DNA from: Enhygromyxa salina
GTDB taxonomy: Bacteria; Myxococcota_A; Polyangia; Nannocystales; Nannocystaceae
Direction of reading: 5' to 3'
Assembly (NCBI RefSeq): GCF_002994635.1
Contig: NZ_PVNL01000094.1
Coordinates: 1 to 32,039 of the forward strand
DNA: 32,039 bases
Positions 15,128 to 23,072 of this stretch are shown here, in pieces. A program made the translations under genes and the position numbers. The notes under the pieces are model-generated. The model made no database searches and was not told the origin of the DNA. It was given only the letters and a program-made list of their open reading frames with translations. Within the stretch, counting starts at the first letter, position 1. Every line of letters begins with the position of its first letter.

Positions 15128-16600
15128 ATGGCGTCCTACGACCTGATCCTCGTCGGCACCAGCTTCGCGTCGTCGTTCTTCCTGCACGAGTACCTGCGTC
15201 ACGCCAAGCCCAGCGCCAAGATCCTGGTGCTCGAGCGTGGGCGCCGATTCACCTACGCCGAGCTGCTCGAGATCCGCCACGGCCTACGAACGGTCGGCGA
15301 CCGAACCTTCCGGCGGGTCGGTCGAAAGCCATGGCTGTACGCCCCCTCGTTCGGCGGGACCTCGAACATGTGGTACGGCAACACCCCCCGGTTCCTGCCC
15401 GAGGACTTTCAGACCCACTCGCGGTTTGGCGTCGGCATGGACTGGCCGATCGGCTACGACGAGCTCGAGCCATTCTACTGCGACGCCGAAGATCTCATGA
15501 CGGTGTCCGGGCCCAGCGATCACACGCCGTTTCCCCGCAGCCGCCCCTATCCGCACTCGCCCCATCAGCTCAGCGACCCCGAGAAGCTGCTGCTGGCCCA
15601 CCACCGGGATCACTTCTACGTGTGTCCCACCGCGCGGGCCCACGATCCCCCGCGAACCAGTACCGCCACCGATCGCGCGCCGTGCTGCGCCAGCTTCGTG
15701 TGCAACTTTTGCCCGATCGACTCGAAGTTCACGATCCTCAACGGCCTCGCGCACATCTACGCCGATCCGCGCGTCGAGCTGCGCTGTGGGGCGGTCGTCC
15801 AGTCGGTCACCTCGGCCGGCCAGATCGCGACCGGCGTCGAGTGGCTACAGGAAGACCCCAACCAGCTCGCGTCACCCAAGGGCGTGGCCTCGCGGCGCGA
15901 CGCCTCCGCGACCGCCGAGGTCATCGCGCTGGGTGCCAACGCCTTGTTCAACCCACACATCCTGCTGCGCTCGGGGCTCGACGACGGCGTCGTCGGTCGC
16001 TACCTCCACGAGCAGGTCGGCGTCGAGGCGCTGATCCACCTCGACGGGGTCGACGGCTTCAACGGCAGCACCAGCTGCACCGGCCACCACTATCGCTTCG
16101 CCCGAGGTGAGCACCGACGCGAGCGGGCCGCGATGCTGCTCGAGACCTTCACCCGCACCTGGCTGCGGATCGCCACGGGCAAGTGGCGCCACAGCTTGCG
16201 GGTCACCGGTATCCACGAAGATCTGCCCCGAGCTGGCAACCGCGTCACCATTGACGCGCGCGACCCCACCCGGCCTGTCACCCGCTACACCAAGTACTCG
16301 GACTACGCCCAGGCCTCGATCGATCGGTTCCGCGAGGACCTCGAGATCATGTTCGCCGGTCTGCCCGTGCAAGAGATCAGCGTCGAAGCGCCACGGGCCA
16401 GCGAGGGTCATATCCTCGGCACCGCGCGCATGGGCTCCGATCCCGCGACCAGCGTGGTCGATGGCGACCAGCTGCACCACGGCCTGCGCAATTTGTATGT
16501 GCTCGGCGGCAGCAGCTTCACCACGGGCTCGACCGCCAACCCCTCCTTGACGATCGCGGCGCTGTCTCTGCGCTCGGCCAGGCGCGGGTTCAGTCGATGA
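15128..16600 (+). CDS. GMC-family oxidoreductase with altered nucleotide-binding motif
   Basis: 490-residue flavoprotein-like protein. The N-terminal strand is LILVGTSFASSFF, where the usual GxGxxG has become G10-T-S12-F-A-S15. An ERG motif follows (LVLERGRR), then GGTSNMWYG and a cysteine cluster CCASFVCNFCPIDSKFT (about residues 186-202). In the C-terminal domain EGHILGTARMGSDPATSVVD and LYVLGGSSFTTGSTANPSLT are the GMC_oxred_C signature. GMC enzymes oxidise alcohols, sugars or sterols with FAD. The replacement of two Gly residues leaves open whether this one binds FAD normally. The gene is single, with its own candidate promoter, and ends nine bases before a convergent gene. Confidence 0.85.
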   Translation: MASYDLILVGTSFASSFFLHEYLRHAKPSAKILVLERGRRFTYAELLEIRHGLRTVGDRTFRRVGRKPWLYAPSFGGTSNMWYGNTPRFLPEDFQTHSRFGVGMDWPIGYDELEPFYCDAEDLMTVSGPSDHTPFPRSRPYPHSPHQLSDPEKLLLAHHRDHFYVCPTARAHDPPRTSTATDRAPCCASFVCNFCPIDSKFTILNGLAHIYADPRVELRCGAVVQSVTSAGQIATGVEWLQEDPNQLASPKGVASRRDASATAEVIALGANALFNPHILLRSGLDDGVVGRYLHEQVGVEALIHLDGVDGFNGSTSCTGHHYRFARGEHRRERAAMLLETFTRTWLRIATGKWRHSLRVTGIHEDLPRAGNRVTIDARDPTRPVTRYTKYSDYAQASIDRFREDLEIMFAGLPVQEISVEAPRASEGHILGTARMGSDPATSVVDGDQLHHGLRNLYVLGGSSFTTGSTANPSLTIAALSLRSARRGFSR

Positions 16601-16609
16601 CCAGATCGC

Positions 16610-17125
16610 TCAGCGATACGGCGCAGGGGGGGTCTGCAGCCGCTCTTCGAACAAGGTCAGCTCGCGCACCAGTCGCTGCAGCTGCTCGTGCAGCGGCAGC
16701 TGCCCTGGCTTGCGCTTGCGCTCGAGCGACCACTCCTCGGCCTCGAACAGCGCCCGGATCGTCGCGCTCTCGGCTCCAACGTCGTGCAGGTAGGCCTGGT
16801 CGCTGGGGCTCAAGCGCTGGACCTCGTGGATCCAGTCACCGATCTCCCGGGCCGCGTCGTTGAGCACTTGCTGGGTCTCGTCGAATTCACCGAGCGCGAC
16901 GGCGACGTCGAGGCTCTGCCCCTCACGCAGCGGACCTTCGAGGCTCAGCCGCAGCGCCCGGGTATCGCGGGCCAGCGCCTGCAGCTTCGACGACAGGTGC
17001 GAGAGCTGCAGCGGATCCTCCGGGGGGCTGCTCGCCAGGTACCTGCGGCTGCGGATCTGGCCGCGCATCGTCTGCATCAGGCCGAGCGCCGCGACGGCGG
17101 CGAGCACCAGGTAGACCCACGTCAC
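16610..17125 (-). CDS. Small membrane-anchored helical protein, paralogue A
   Basis: 171 residues from GTG 17125. An N-terminal hydrophobic helix (VTWVYLVLAAVAALGL) is followed by a cytoplasmic-looking, almost wholly helical domain: LSSKLQALARDTRALRLSLEGPL, FDETQQVLNDAAREIGDW and LVRELTLFEERLQTPPAPYR. No known family was recognised. It is clearly related to the protein at 19056-19616: both begin V-S/T-W, share a LARxTxxLRLxLExP segment, a W-centred helix, a D-(L/V)-G-containing turn, and end in PYR. The start is supported by this alignment and by TATCCT 8 nt upstream. It is divergent from the sirtuin gene. Confidence 0.72.
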   Translation of the reverse strand: MTWVYLVLAAVAALGLMQTMRGQIRSRRYLASSPPEDPLQLSHLSSKLQALARDTRALRLSLEGPLREGQSLDVAVALGEFDETQQVLNDAAREIGDWIHEVQRLSPSDQAYLHDVGAESATIRALFEAEEWSLERKRKPGQLPLHEQLQRLVRELTLFEERLQTPPAPYR

Positions 17126-17133
17126 GTGCGCGC

Positions 17134-17162
17134 AGGATACCCAGAGTCGCCGACCGTGGGAA
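17134..17162 (-). promoter_or_regulatory. Candidate promoter of paralogue A
   Basis: Reading the minus strand, TTCCCA (17162-17157) and TATCCT (17139-17134) are separated by 17 bases, and the GTG start lies 8 bases after the -10 hexamer. This would give a leaderless or near-leaderless transcript. The -35 is a partial match only. Confidence 0.4.
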
Positions 17163-17163
17163 A

Positions 17164-17201
17164 GACCTGGGCCGAGACCTGGCCAGGTCTCGGCCCAGGT
17201 C
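17164..17201. repeat. Perfect 38-bp palindrome in divergent intergenic region
   Basis: Two 19-base arms, GACCTGGGCCGAGACCTGG and its exact reverse complement, join with no spacer at 17182/17183. Each arm also contains GACCTGG twice, as a direct repeat. The palindrome lies directly beyond the candidate -35 of paralogue A and ~45 bp upstream of the sirtuin promoter. It could be an operator for a dimeric or tetrameric regulator, a cruciform-forming site, or a dispersed repeat copy. Confidence 0.9.
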
Positions 17202-17245
17202 GCGGGGCGACATTCGTGCCCGGCTCGGTCGCGCGAGCCTGGCGC

Positions 17246-17273
17246 TGGACAATCAAAGTGTAACATGTACACT
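17246..17273 (+). promoter_or_regulatory. Candidate sirtuin promoter with overlapping operator
   Basis: TGGACA (17246-17251) and TACACT (17268-17273), 16 bases apart, resemble a sigma-70 promoter; the ATG is 8 bases after the -10. An inverted repeat, AGTGTA-ACATG-TACACT (17257-17273), covers the -10, so a bound repressor would block transcription. Confidence 0.45.
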
Positions 17274-17281
17274 CTCTCGCC

Positions 17282-18136
17282 ATGGCCGCCGCACCGACCC
17301 CACCAACCAATGACCGCGAGCGCACAGCCAAGCTCGACGAGCTGCTGTCCCGCACCAAGCCCGAGCGGGTGGTCGTGGTCACCGGGGCCGGGATCTCGGC
17401 CGAGAGCGGGATCCCCACCTTCCGCGGCCCCGAGGGCTACTGGACCGTCGGCTCGCGGGAGTATCACCCCGAGGACATGGCGACCCAGGTCGCGTTCTCG
17501 AACATGCCCCGAGAGGTGTGGCGCTGGTACCTGTACCGCAAGGCCGTCTGCAACCAGGCAGCCCCCAACGTCGCCCACGTCGCCCTCGCCAAGCTCGAGC
17601 AGGCGCTGGGGGATCGCTTCATGCTCGTCACCCAGAACGTCGACGGCCTGCACCTGCGCGGCGGCAGCTCCCACGCGCGCACGATCCAGGTCCACGGCAG
17701 CACCGACTTCATGCGCGCGACCGAGGGTGACGACACGCCGCTGCCGATCCCCGACCGCATGCCGATCCTCGGCCGCGACGATCCCATGACCGACGAGGCA
17801 TGGGAGCTGCTCGTGACCCCCGACGGCCGCCGCACGCGACCCCACATCTTGTGGTTCGACGAGTGCTACAACGAGCGGCTCTATCGCTCGGACTCGGCCC
17901 TCTCAGCCGCCGACAGCTGCGATCTGCTGGTCGTCGTCGGGACCTCGGGGGCCGCCGCGATCCCGTATCACGTGGCCTCGCTCGCGCTGCGGCGCGGCGC
18001 CGCGATCATCGACATCAACCCCGAGCCAAACCCCTTCTCCGAGCACGCCCTGGAGCGAGCCAAGCGCGGCCGGGGCTTATGGCTACAGGGATCGGGCTCG
18101 CGGTGGGTCCCCGAGCTGGTCGCGCGGCTCACCTAG
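17282..18136 (+). CDS. Sir2-family NAD-dependent deacylase lacking zinc cysteines
   Basis: 284 residues. The NAD-binding signature GAGISAESGIPTFRG (residues 35-49), TQNVDGLH (117-124) and catalytic His138 (VHGS) are intact. YLYR (Tyr83, Arg86) matches the Y-x-x-R pair that lets SIRT5 and E. coli CobB accept succinyl and malonyl lysine. RPHILWFDE (186-194) and VVGTSGAAA complete the Rossmann core. The four Cys that normally hold structural zinc after the catalytic His are absent; only Cys90 and Cys195 occur. The gene could remove acyl groups from lysines, using NAD. It has its own candidate promoter and overlaps the convergent lipoprotein gene by eight bases. Substrates are unknown. Confidence 0.88.
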   Translation: MAAAPTPPTNDRERTAKLDELLSRTKPERVVVVTGAGISAESGIPTFRGPEGYWTVGSREYHPEDMATQVAFSNMPREVWRWYLYRKAVCNQAAPNVAHVALAKLEQALGDRFMLVTQNVDGLHLRGGSSHARTIQVHGSTDFMRATEGDDTPLPIPDRMPILGRDDPMTDEAWELLVTPDGRRTRPHILWFDECYNERLYRSDSALSAADSCDLLVVVGTSGAAAIPYHVASLALRRGAAIIDINPEPNPFSEHALERAKRGRGLWLQGSGSRWVPELVARLT

Positions 18137-18884
18137 AAGACGCTGGCGGCTCGGCGCCTCGCGGCAGCTTGATCTTTGCGGTCTGCGCCTCGGTCAGCGG
18201 CTGGTTGTTGATCAATTCCAGCTTCGCCCGGCGCCACTGCGAATTCACGACCGACAGCCGCACGCGAAACTCGAGCCCGTCGATCCGCAGCCGCGCGCTG
18301 GCGTTGCCCCACTCCCAGCGATCGACGCTGTCACCCGGCTCGGCGCCCATGCCCAGCGCGGGGTTGTCGTGGAACGGCGCGTCCGGAAGCGTCACGCCAA
18401 CCGAGGCCAGCGCAGCGGTCGGCTCGAACGGTCCGTCCCCGGGCAGCCCCGAGACCGCAACCATTGCCGCGTGGCCGTCCTCGAACTCGATCCGGATCTG
18501 CTCGAACTGTGGATGCTCGTACACCCGGATCTCCTGCTCACACGCGAAGAACACCCGCTCGGGTAGGAAGCGCACGCACGAGATCCGATCCGTGCCGACG
18601 TCCTTGGGTGGCCCGAGCACGGCGTCGACCTCCTCGACGGTCTTGTTGACGAGCGCGTTGAGGTTGATGAGCGGCGTCGCTTTGACCTGGCCCAGCGCGA
18701 CGCCCTCGTCGTCCGACAGGGGGCCGCTGACCTCTAGCCCCTCGACGCTGCCCTTTTGGCCATTTTGATCAGCTCGAGCCTGGCCTGCCTGACCGCCGGC
18801 GTCCGAGGCGCTGTCTTGGGAGCAGGCGGTGAGCACCACCGCGATCAACACACCGCTGCAAAGTCGGTTCACGGGCGCCAGCAT
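18129..18884 (-). CDS. Predicted lipoprotein, function unknown
   Basis: 251 residues from ATG 18884. The signal MLAPVNRLCSGVLIAVVLTAC ends in lipobox LTAC. An alternative GTG at 18872 would also give a good signal peptide, and it lies 7 nt after TATGCT. A Gly/Gln/Asp-rich linker (to ~residue 45) is followed by an alpha/beta region with LVNKTVEEVDAVLGPPKDVG, a segment like those in small BamE/SmpA-type modules that recognise an 'LG-P' turn, then CVRFLPERVFFACEQEIRVYEH and FEQIRIEFEDGHAAMVAVSG. The protein would be anchored in the envelope. It converges on the sirtuin gene and is divergent from paralogue B. The family is unrecognised. Confidence 0.75.
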   Translation of the reverse strand: MLAPVNRLCSGVLIAVVLTACSQDSASDAGGQAGQARADQNGQKGSVEGLEVSGPLSDDEGVALGQVKATPLINLNALVNKTVEEVDAVLGPPKDVGTDRISCVRFLPERVFFACEQEIRVYEHPQFEQIRIEFEDGHAAMVAVSGLPGDGPFEPTAALASVGVTLPDAPFHDNPALGMGAEPGDSVDRWEWGNASARLRIDGLEFRVRLSVVNSQWRRAKLELINNQPLTEAQTAKIKLPRGAEPPASSR

Positions 18885-18980
18885 ACACACCCGTGACGAC
18901 GAAATTGTGCAAGACCTGCTCGGTTGGGCACGCCAAGCTCGCGCGAGGGCTGGCCAAGGCGCCGACTTCGTTCAATGTGT

Positions 18981-19006
18981 AGAGGTGCGCTCGCCCCTCC
19001 ACCTCT
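18981..19006. promoter_or_regulatory. Inverted repeat in the 18885-19055 divergent region
   Basis: AGAGGTG and CACCTCT form a 7-bp stem with a twelve-base loop, between the divergent lipoprotein and paralogue B genes. It may be an operator or chance. No clear promoter for paralogue B was seen in this 171-bp region; GGGGG lies 8 nt before its GTG. Confidence 0.25.
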
Positions 19007-19055
19007 TGGCTCGGCTGGCGCACGACCGACGGACTCGAAAGACGGGGGCGCGGCG

Positions 19056-19616
19056 GTGAGCTGGGCGATGGCGGTCACCGGTGGCGCGGCTCCGATCTAC
19101 GTGGGCTATCGGTGGTGGCGTCGGCATCAGCGCGAGCAGCAGATCCTGCAGGAGCTCGACGAAGTCAACGACGAGGCCCTGCAGATCCCCGAGCACCTCG
19201 ACCCGCAGCTGGCCGCGCTCGCCCGCCAGACCCACCGACTGCGGCTCGAGCTCGAGACACCCGTACGCAGGATCCGCGCGCCGCTGCTGTCCGAGACGCC
19301 CTGGGCCAGGCGCCAGCGCTGCGACGAGTACGACGCGGCCCTGTATGAAGTGCGTCAGGCGATCTGGGAGTGGCTGCGATCGCTGCGGCGACTCGGCGTC
19401 AAAGAGCGCCGGCTGCTGGGCGATCTCGGGCTCTCGGTCGCGCCGTTTCGGCGGCTGTTGTTCGGCTGTGATCGCACCGATGACGTGTGGGAGCAGGTCG
19501 TGTACGCGCGCGCCCCCAACCTGGATCTCGTCTGGACCGAAGTCCGCCGCACGATCTCCGAGCTCGAGCGGTTCGAGCGAGCCCTGCTCAGCGCGCCGGT
19601 CGACCCGTACCGCTGA
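19056..19616 (+). CDS. Small membrane-anchored helical protein, paralogue B
   Basis: 186 residues from GTG 19056, the start that aligns with paralogue A. A weakly hydrophobic N-terminal helix (VSWAMAVTGGAAPIYVGYRWW) precedes a helical, Arg/Glu-rich domain: LDPQLAALARQTHRLRLELE, YDAALYEVRQAIWEWLRSL, LLGDLGLSVAPFRRLLFG and ISELERFERALLSAPVDPYR. It shares order and key residues with the protein at 16610-17125 throughout. The family is unrecognised. Longer upstream starts exist in frame but add a low-complexity Arg/Pro/Gly segment with no counterpart in paralogue A. It ends 13 bp before the convergent 19630-20067 gene. Confidence 0.72.
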   Translation: MSWAMAVTGGAAPIYVGYRWWRRHQREQQILQELDEVNDEALQIPEHLDPQLAALARQTHRLRLELETPVRRIRAPLLSETPWARRQRCDEYDAALYEVRQAIWEWLRSLRRLGVKERRLLGDLGLSVAPFRRLLFGCDRTDDVWEQVVYARAPNLDLVWTEVRRTISELERFERALLSAPVDPYR

Positions 19617-19629
19617 CGCTGACTCGCTC

Positions 19630-20067
19630 CTACGCGACCGCGCCGGCCTGGACCACGCAGATCTCCCCGTTGACGGTCCAGATCGTCAGGCCCAGCTGCT
19701 CGTACGCGTACAGCAATTCCACGTCGCGCCCGATCTTCTCGGCGTCGATGTTGCTGGGCATGCCCAGCGTGACCAGCAGCTGGCCCACGCCCATCCCGAT
19801 CAGGTTGCGGCCGTCGACCATGCAAAATTCATAGAAGCTGACCGAGTCGACCTTGCCCTCGCCGTCGACGTAGATGATCAGCGTCTCTTCGAGCCCGACC
19901 ACGCCGTACTCGGCGTAGCCCTCTTCGGCGCCGTACTCCGGCTCGGGATCCCGCAACACCAGCTCGGGGTGCTCGGTCACGCGATCGCCAAACCGCATCG
20001 ACCCGACCCCGACCCCGGGGACCAACGCGTAGCGCTCGGCCAAGAGCGGTTGGGTGTCAGCGTTCAC
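19630..20067 (-). CDS. Small protein of unknown function coupled to hutI
   Basis: 145 residues. The GTG at 20067 overlaps the hutI stop as GTGA, which fixes the start and implies translational coupling. The sequence is beta-rich: VPGVGVGSMRFGDRVTEHPE, TLIIYVDGEGKVDSVSFYEF, GMGVGQLLVTLGMPSNIDAE and LGLTIWTVNGEICVVQ. The pattern of 'G-S-x-R-F-G' then 'I-G-M-G-x-x-x-L-x-x-x-L-G-x-P' resembles two short alpha/beta modules of the BamE-like type, but this is not firm. There is no signal peptide. It may be a small binding protein connected to histidine catabolism, or a passenger in the operon. Confidence 0.65.
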   Translation of the reverse strand: MNADTQPLLAERYALVPGVGVGSMRFGDRVTEHPELVLRDPEPEYGAEEGYAEYGVVGLEETLIIYVDGEGKVDSVSFYEFCMVDGRNLIGMGVGQLLVTLGMPSNIDAEKIGRDVELLYAYEQLGLTIWTVNGEICVVQAGAVA

Positions 20068-21359
20068 GCGGGTGCTCGGTCCACTCGTTGACCGCGAGAC
20101 CAAACCTCGCGGATGAGCGGTGAACCAGCATGATAGACGAGATCTCGGTAGTCGTCGGACGCAATCACCAACAAGTCCGCGCTCAGCCCCGGCGCGAGCC
20201 GACCCACCTCGTCGGCCAGGCCCAGCGACGCGGCGGCGTTGTGGGTGGTGGCCACGATCGCCTCGGCCGGCGTCAGCTTGCAGCCATAGCAGGCCAGGCC
20301 CAGCACCATGGCCAGGTTCTCGAGCGCGCACGATCCCGGGTTACAGTCGGTGGCAACGGCGATCGGCACGCCGGCCTCGACCAGCGCGCGGCCGTCGGCG
20401 TAGGGCTTGCCGAGCACCAGCGACGTGCCCGGCAATAATGTTGCGACGACCCCGGCCTCGCGCAGCGCAGCGCGCTCCTCGTCGGACAAATGTAGCAGGT
20501 GATCAGCCGAGCGCGCGCGCAGCTGCGCGGCCAGCTCCGCGCCCCCGGTGTGACCGAACTCGTTCGCGTGCAGGCGCAGCTCGAGCCCGAGCCGCAGCGC
20601 GGCCTCGCACACCTTGCTGGCCTCGGCCTTGGTGAACGCCCCGCGATCGCAGAACACGTCCGCGTAGTCGGCGAGCCCTTCGCCCACCACCGCGGGCAAG
20701 ATCTCCGTGCAGATCCGATTGATGAAGGCGGCGCGGGCGTCGTCGCTGCCGCGCGCCTCCTCGGGGATCGCGTGCGCCGCCAGGCAGGTCGACTTGATCC
20801 GAAACCCGGCCTCGTCACGCAGCCGCCTCGCGACCCGGAGCTGGCGCAGCTCGGACTCGAGGTCGAGCCCGTAGCCGCTCTTGATCTCGAAGGTCGTCGC
20901 CCCGCAGCTGCGCATGCGCGTGATCCGACGCAGGCTCTGCTCGTAGAGCTGCTGCTCGCTCGCGGCCCGGGTCTGTCGCACGCTCGACAAGATCCCGCCG
21001 CCGGCCGCGAAGATCTGCTCGTAGTCGGCCCCGCGCAGGCGCAGCTCGAGCTCATCGCGGCGGTGCCCGGCCCACACCAAGTGGGTGTGGGCGTCGACCA
21101 GCGCGGGCATGATCACCGCGCCCGTGCAGTCGTGGGTGACACCCGGCGCGAGCTCACCCGCCGCGAGCTTGGCGGTGAACTCGGCGTGGGGGCCGACCCA
21201 CGCGACGCGCCCGGCTTCGATCACCAGCGTCGCGTGCTCGAGCAGCCCGAGCTCGCTCATCGCCGCGCCAGCGCGCGCAGCTCGATCACCGCCGAGCGTC
21301 AGGATCTGCGCGGCGTTGGTCAGCGCGATCGTCTCGGTCGTGTCGGTCATGTCGGTCAT
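20064..21359 (-). CDS. hutI: Imidazolonepropionase
   Basis: 431 residues, the usual length. HutI hydrolyses 4-imidazolone-5-propanoate to N-formimino-L-glutamate, the third step of histidine degradation. The amidohydrolase metal site is visible: ALVDAHTHLVWAGHR (His91, His93), CLAAHAIPEE, LHANEFGHTGG and VATDCNPGS. EIKSGYGLD and YEQIFAAGGGILSSVRQTR are highly characteristic of HutI. The ATG at 21359 overlaps the hutU stop as ATGA, and the gene's own stop overlaps the next start. It therefore belongs to a tightly coupled hutU-hutI-orf operon. Confidence 0.97.
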   Translation of the reverse strand: MTDMTDTTETIALTNAAQILTLGGDRAARAGAAMSELGLLEHATLVIEAGRVAWVGPHAEFTAKLAAGELAPGVTHDCTGAVIMPALVDAHTHLVWAGHRRDELELRLRGADYEQIFAAGGGILSSVRQTRAASEQQLYEQSLRRITRMRSCGATTFEIKSGYGLDLESELRQLRVARRLRDEAGFRIKSTCLAAHAIPEEARGSDDARAAFINRICTEILPAVVGEGLADYADVFCDRGAFTKAEASKVCEAALRLGLELRLHANEFGHTGGAELAAQLRARSADHLLHLSDEERAALREAGVVATLLPGTSLVLGKPYADGRALVEAGVPIAVATDCNPGSCALENLAMVLGLACYGCKLTPAEAIVATTHNAAASLGLADEVGRLAPGLSADLLVIASDDYRDLVYHAGSPLIREVWSRGQRVDRAPA

Positions 21360-23059
21360 CCCTGCTCCGTCGGCCAGGTGTCGGACACCGGATCGGTCAG
21401 CACGGTCGTCCCGGGGATCTTCACGCCGTAGCGGTTGGCGAACTCGATCGCCTGCTCGTAGCCCGCGTCGACATGCCGAACGATGCCCATGCCAGGATCG
21501 CTGTGGAGCACCCGCTCGAGCCGACGGGCCGCGTCCGCGCTGCCGTCGGCGACCACCACCATGCCCGCGTGGATGCTGTAGCCCATCCCGACGCCACCAC
21601 CGTGATGCACCGACACCCAGCTGGCCCCGGCCGCGGTGTTGATCAGCGCGTTGAGGATCGGCCAGTCCGCGACCGCGTCAGAGCTGTCCTTCATGGCCTC
21701 GGTCTCGCGGTTGGGCGACGCGACCGAGCCACAGTCGAGGTGATCGCGGCCGATCACGATCGGCGCCTCGAGCTCGCCGTTGGCGACCATCTCGTTGAAC
21801 TTCAGACCGGCCCGGTGGCGCTCGCCGTAGCCCAGCCAGCAGATCCGCGCAGGCAACCCCTGCCACGCGACCTGCTCACCAGCCAGCTCGATCCAGCGCC
21901 GCAGCGCCTGGTCCTCCGGGAACAGCTCGAGGATCGCCTGATCGGTCTTGTAGATGTCCTGGGGGTTGCCCGACAGCGCGGCCCAGCGAAACGGCCCCTT
22001 GCCCTCGCAAAACAGCGGGCGGATGTACTCGGGGATGAAGCCCTTGATCTCGAACGCGTCCTCGACCCCGGCCTCGACCGCGTACGCACGGATGTTGTTG
22101 CCGTAGTCGAACGCGACCGCGCCCCGATCCTGCATGTCCCGCATCGCGCGAACGTGCACACCCATCGCCGCGATCGACTGGCGCACATACTCGTCGGGGT
22201 CGCGCGTGCGCAGCTCGAGCGCCGCGGCCAGGCTCATGCCATGGGGCACGTAGCCGCCGAGCGGGTCGTGGGCCGAGGTCTGATCCGTGATGATGTCGGG
22301 GATCACCCCGCGCCGCACCAGCTCGGGCAGCACCTCCGCGCAGTTGCCCTCGAGCCCGACGCTGAGCGCCTGCTTGCGCTCGCGCGCCTCGCCGAGCCAG
22401 GTCAGCGCCTCGTCGAGCGAGCTGGCGCTGCGCATCAAATATTTGTGCTCGACCCGACGGGCGATCCGATCTGGATCAACCTCGATGCACAGGCACGCCG
22501 CGCCGGCCATGGTCGCGGCCAGCGGCTGCGCGCCGCCCATGCCCCCGAGCCCGCCCGTGATGATCAGCTTGCCCGCCAGATCCCCGCCAAAGCGATCGCG
22601 CGCGCACGCCACGAAGGTCTCGTAGGTGCCCTGCAAGATCCCCTGGGTGCCGATGTAGATCCAGCTGCCCGCGGTCATCTGGCCGAACATGGTCAGGCCC
22701 AGGGCCGCGAGCCGGTTGTGCTCCTCCCAGGTCGCCCACTTCGGGACCAGCAGCGAGTTGGCCAGCAGCACCCGCGGCGCGTCGGCGTGGGTCTTGAAGA
22801 TCCCGACCGCGCGACCGCTCTGGACCAGCAGCGTCTCGTCATCCTCGAGGCTGCGCAGCGAGGCGACGATCCGGTGGTAGTCCGGCCACGAGCGCGCGGC
22901 CTTGCCGGTGCCGCCGTAGACCACCAGCTGCTCCGGGGCCTCGGCGACCTCGTTGTCGAGGTTGTTCATCAACATGCGCAGCGCGGCTTCTTGCACCCAA
23001 CCTTTGCAGGTCAGCGTGGAGCCGCGGGCGGCGCGAATGTTCGGTGGCGTCGACGACAT
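21356..23059 (-). CDS. hutU: Urocanate hydratase
   Basis: 567 residues from ATG 23059 (TTG 23068 is an alternative). HutU converts urocanate to imidazolonepropionate, using tightly bound NAD. The start GSTLTCKGWVQEAALRMLMN, the NAD-binding ITGGLGGMGGAQPLAAT, GNNIRAYAVEAG and the active-site region ARICWLGYGERH with the conserved Cys are all present, as are DHLDCGSVASPNRETE and HHGGGVGMGYSIHAG. The start lies 13-14 bp after the stop of the WGR/LRR gene on the same strand, so read-through is likely. Histidase (hutH), the first enzyme, is not in the window. Confidence 0.97.
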   Translation of the reverse strand: MSSTPPNIRAARGSTLTCKGWVQEAALRMLMNNLDNEVAEAPEQLVVYGGTGKAARSWPDYHRIVASLRSLEDDETLLVQSGRAVGIFKTHADAPRVLLANSLLVPKWATWEEHNRLAALGLTMFGQMTAGSWIYIGTQGILQGTYETFVACARDRFGGDLAGKLIITGGLGGMGGAQPLAATMAGAACLCIEVDPDRIARRVEHKYLMRSASSLDEALTWLGEARERKQALSVGLEGNCAEVLPELVRRGVIPDIITDQTSAHDPLGGYVPHGMSLAAALELRTRDPDEYVRQSIAAMGVHVRAMRDMQDRGAVAFDYGNNIRAYAVEAGVEDAFEIKGFIPEYIRPLFCEGKGPFRWAALSGNPQDIYKTDQAILELFPEDQALRRWIELAGEQVAWQGLPARICWLGYGERHRAGLKFNEMVANGELEAPIVIGRDHLDCGSVASPNRETEAMKDSSDAVADWPILNALINTAAGASWVSVHHGGGVGMGYSIHAGMVVVADGSADAARRLERVLHSDPGMGIVRHVDAGYEQAIEFANRYGVKIPGTTVLTDPVSDTWPTEQG

Positions 23060-23072
23060 CGACGCCAACGTA

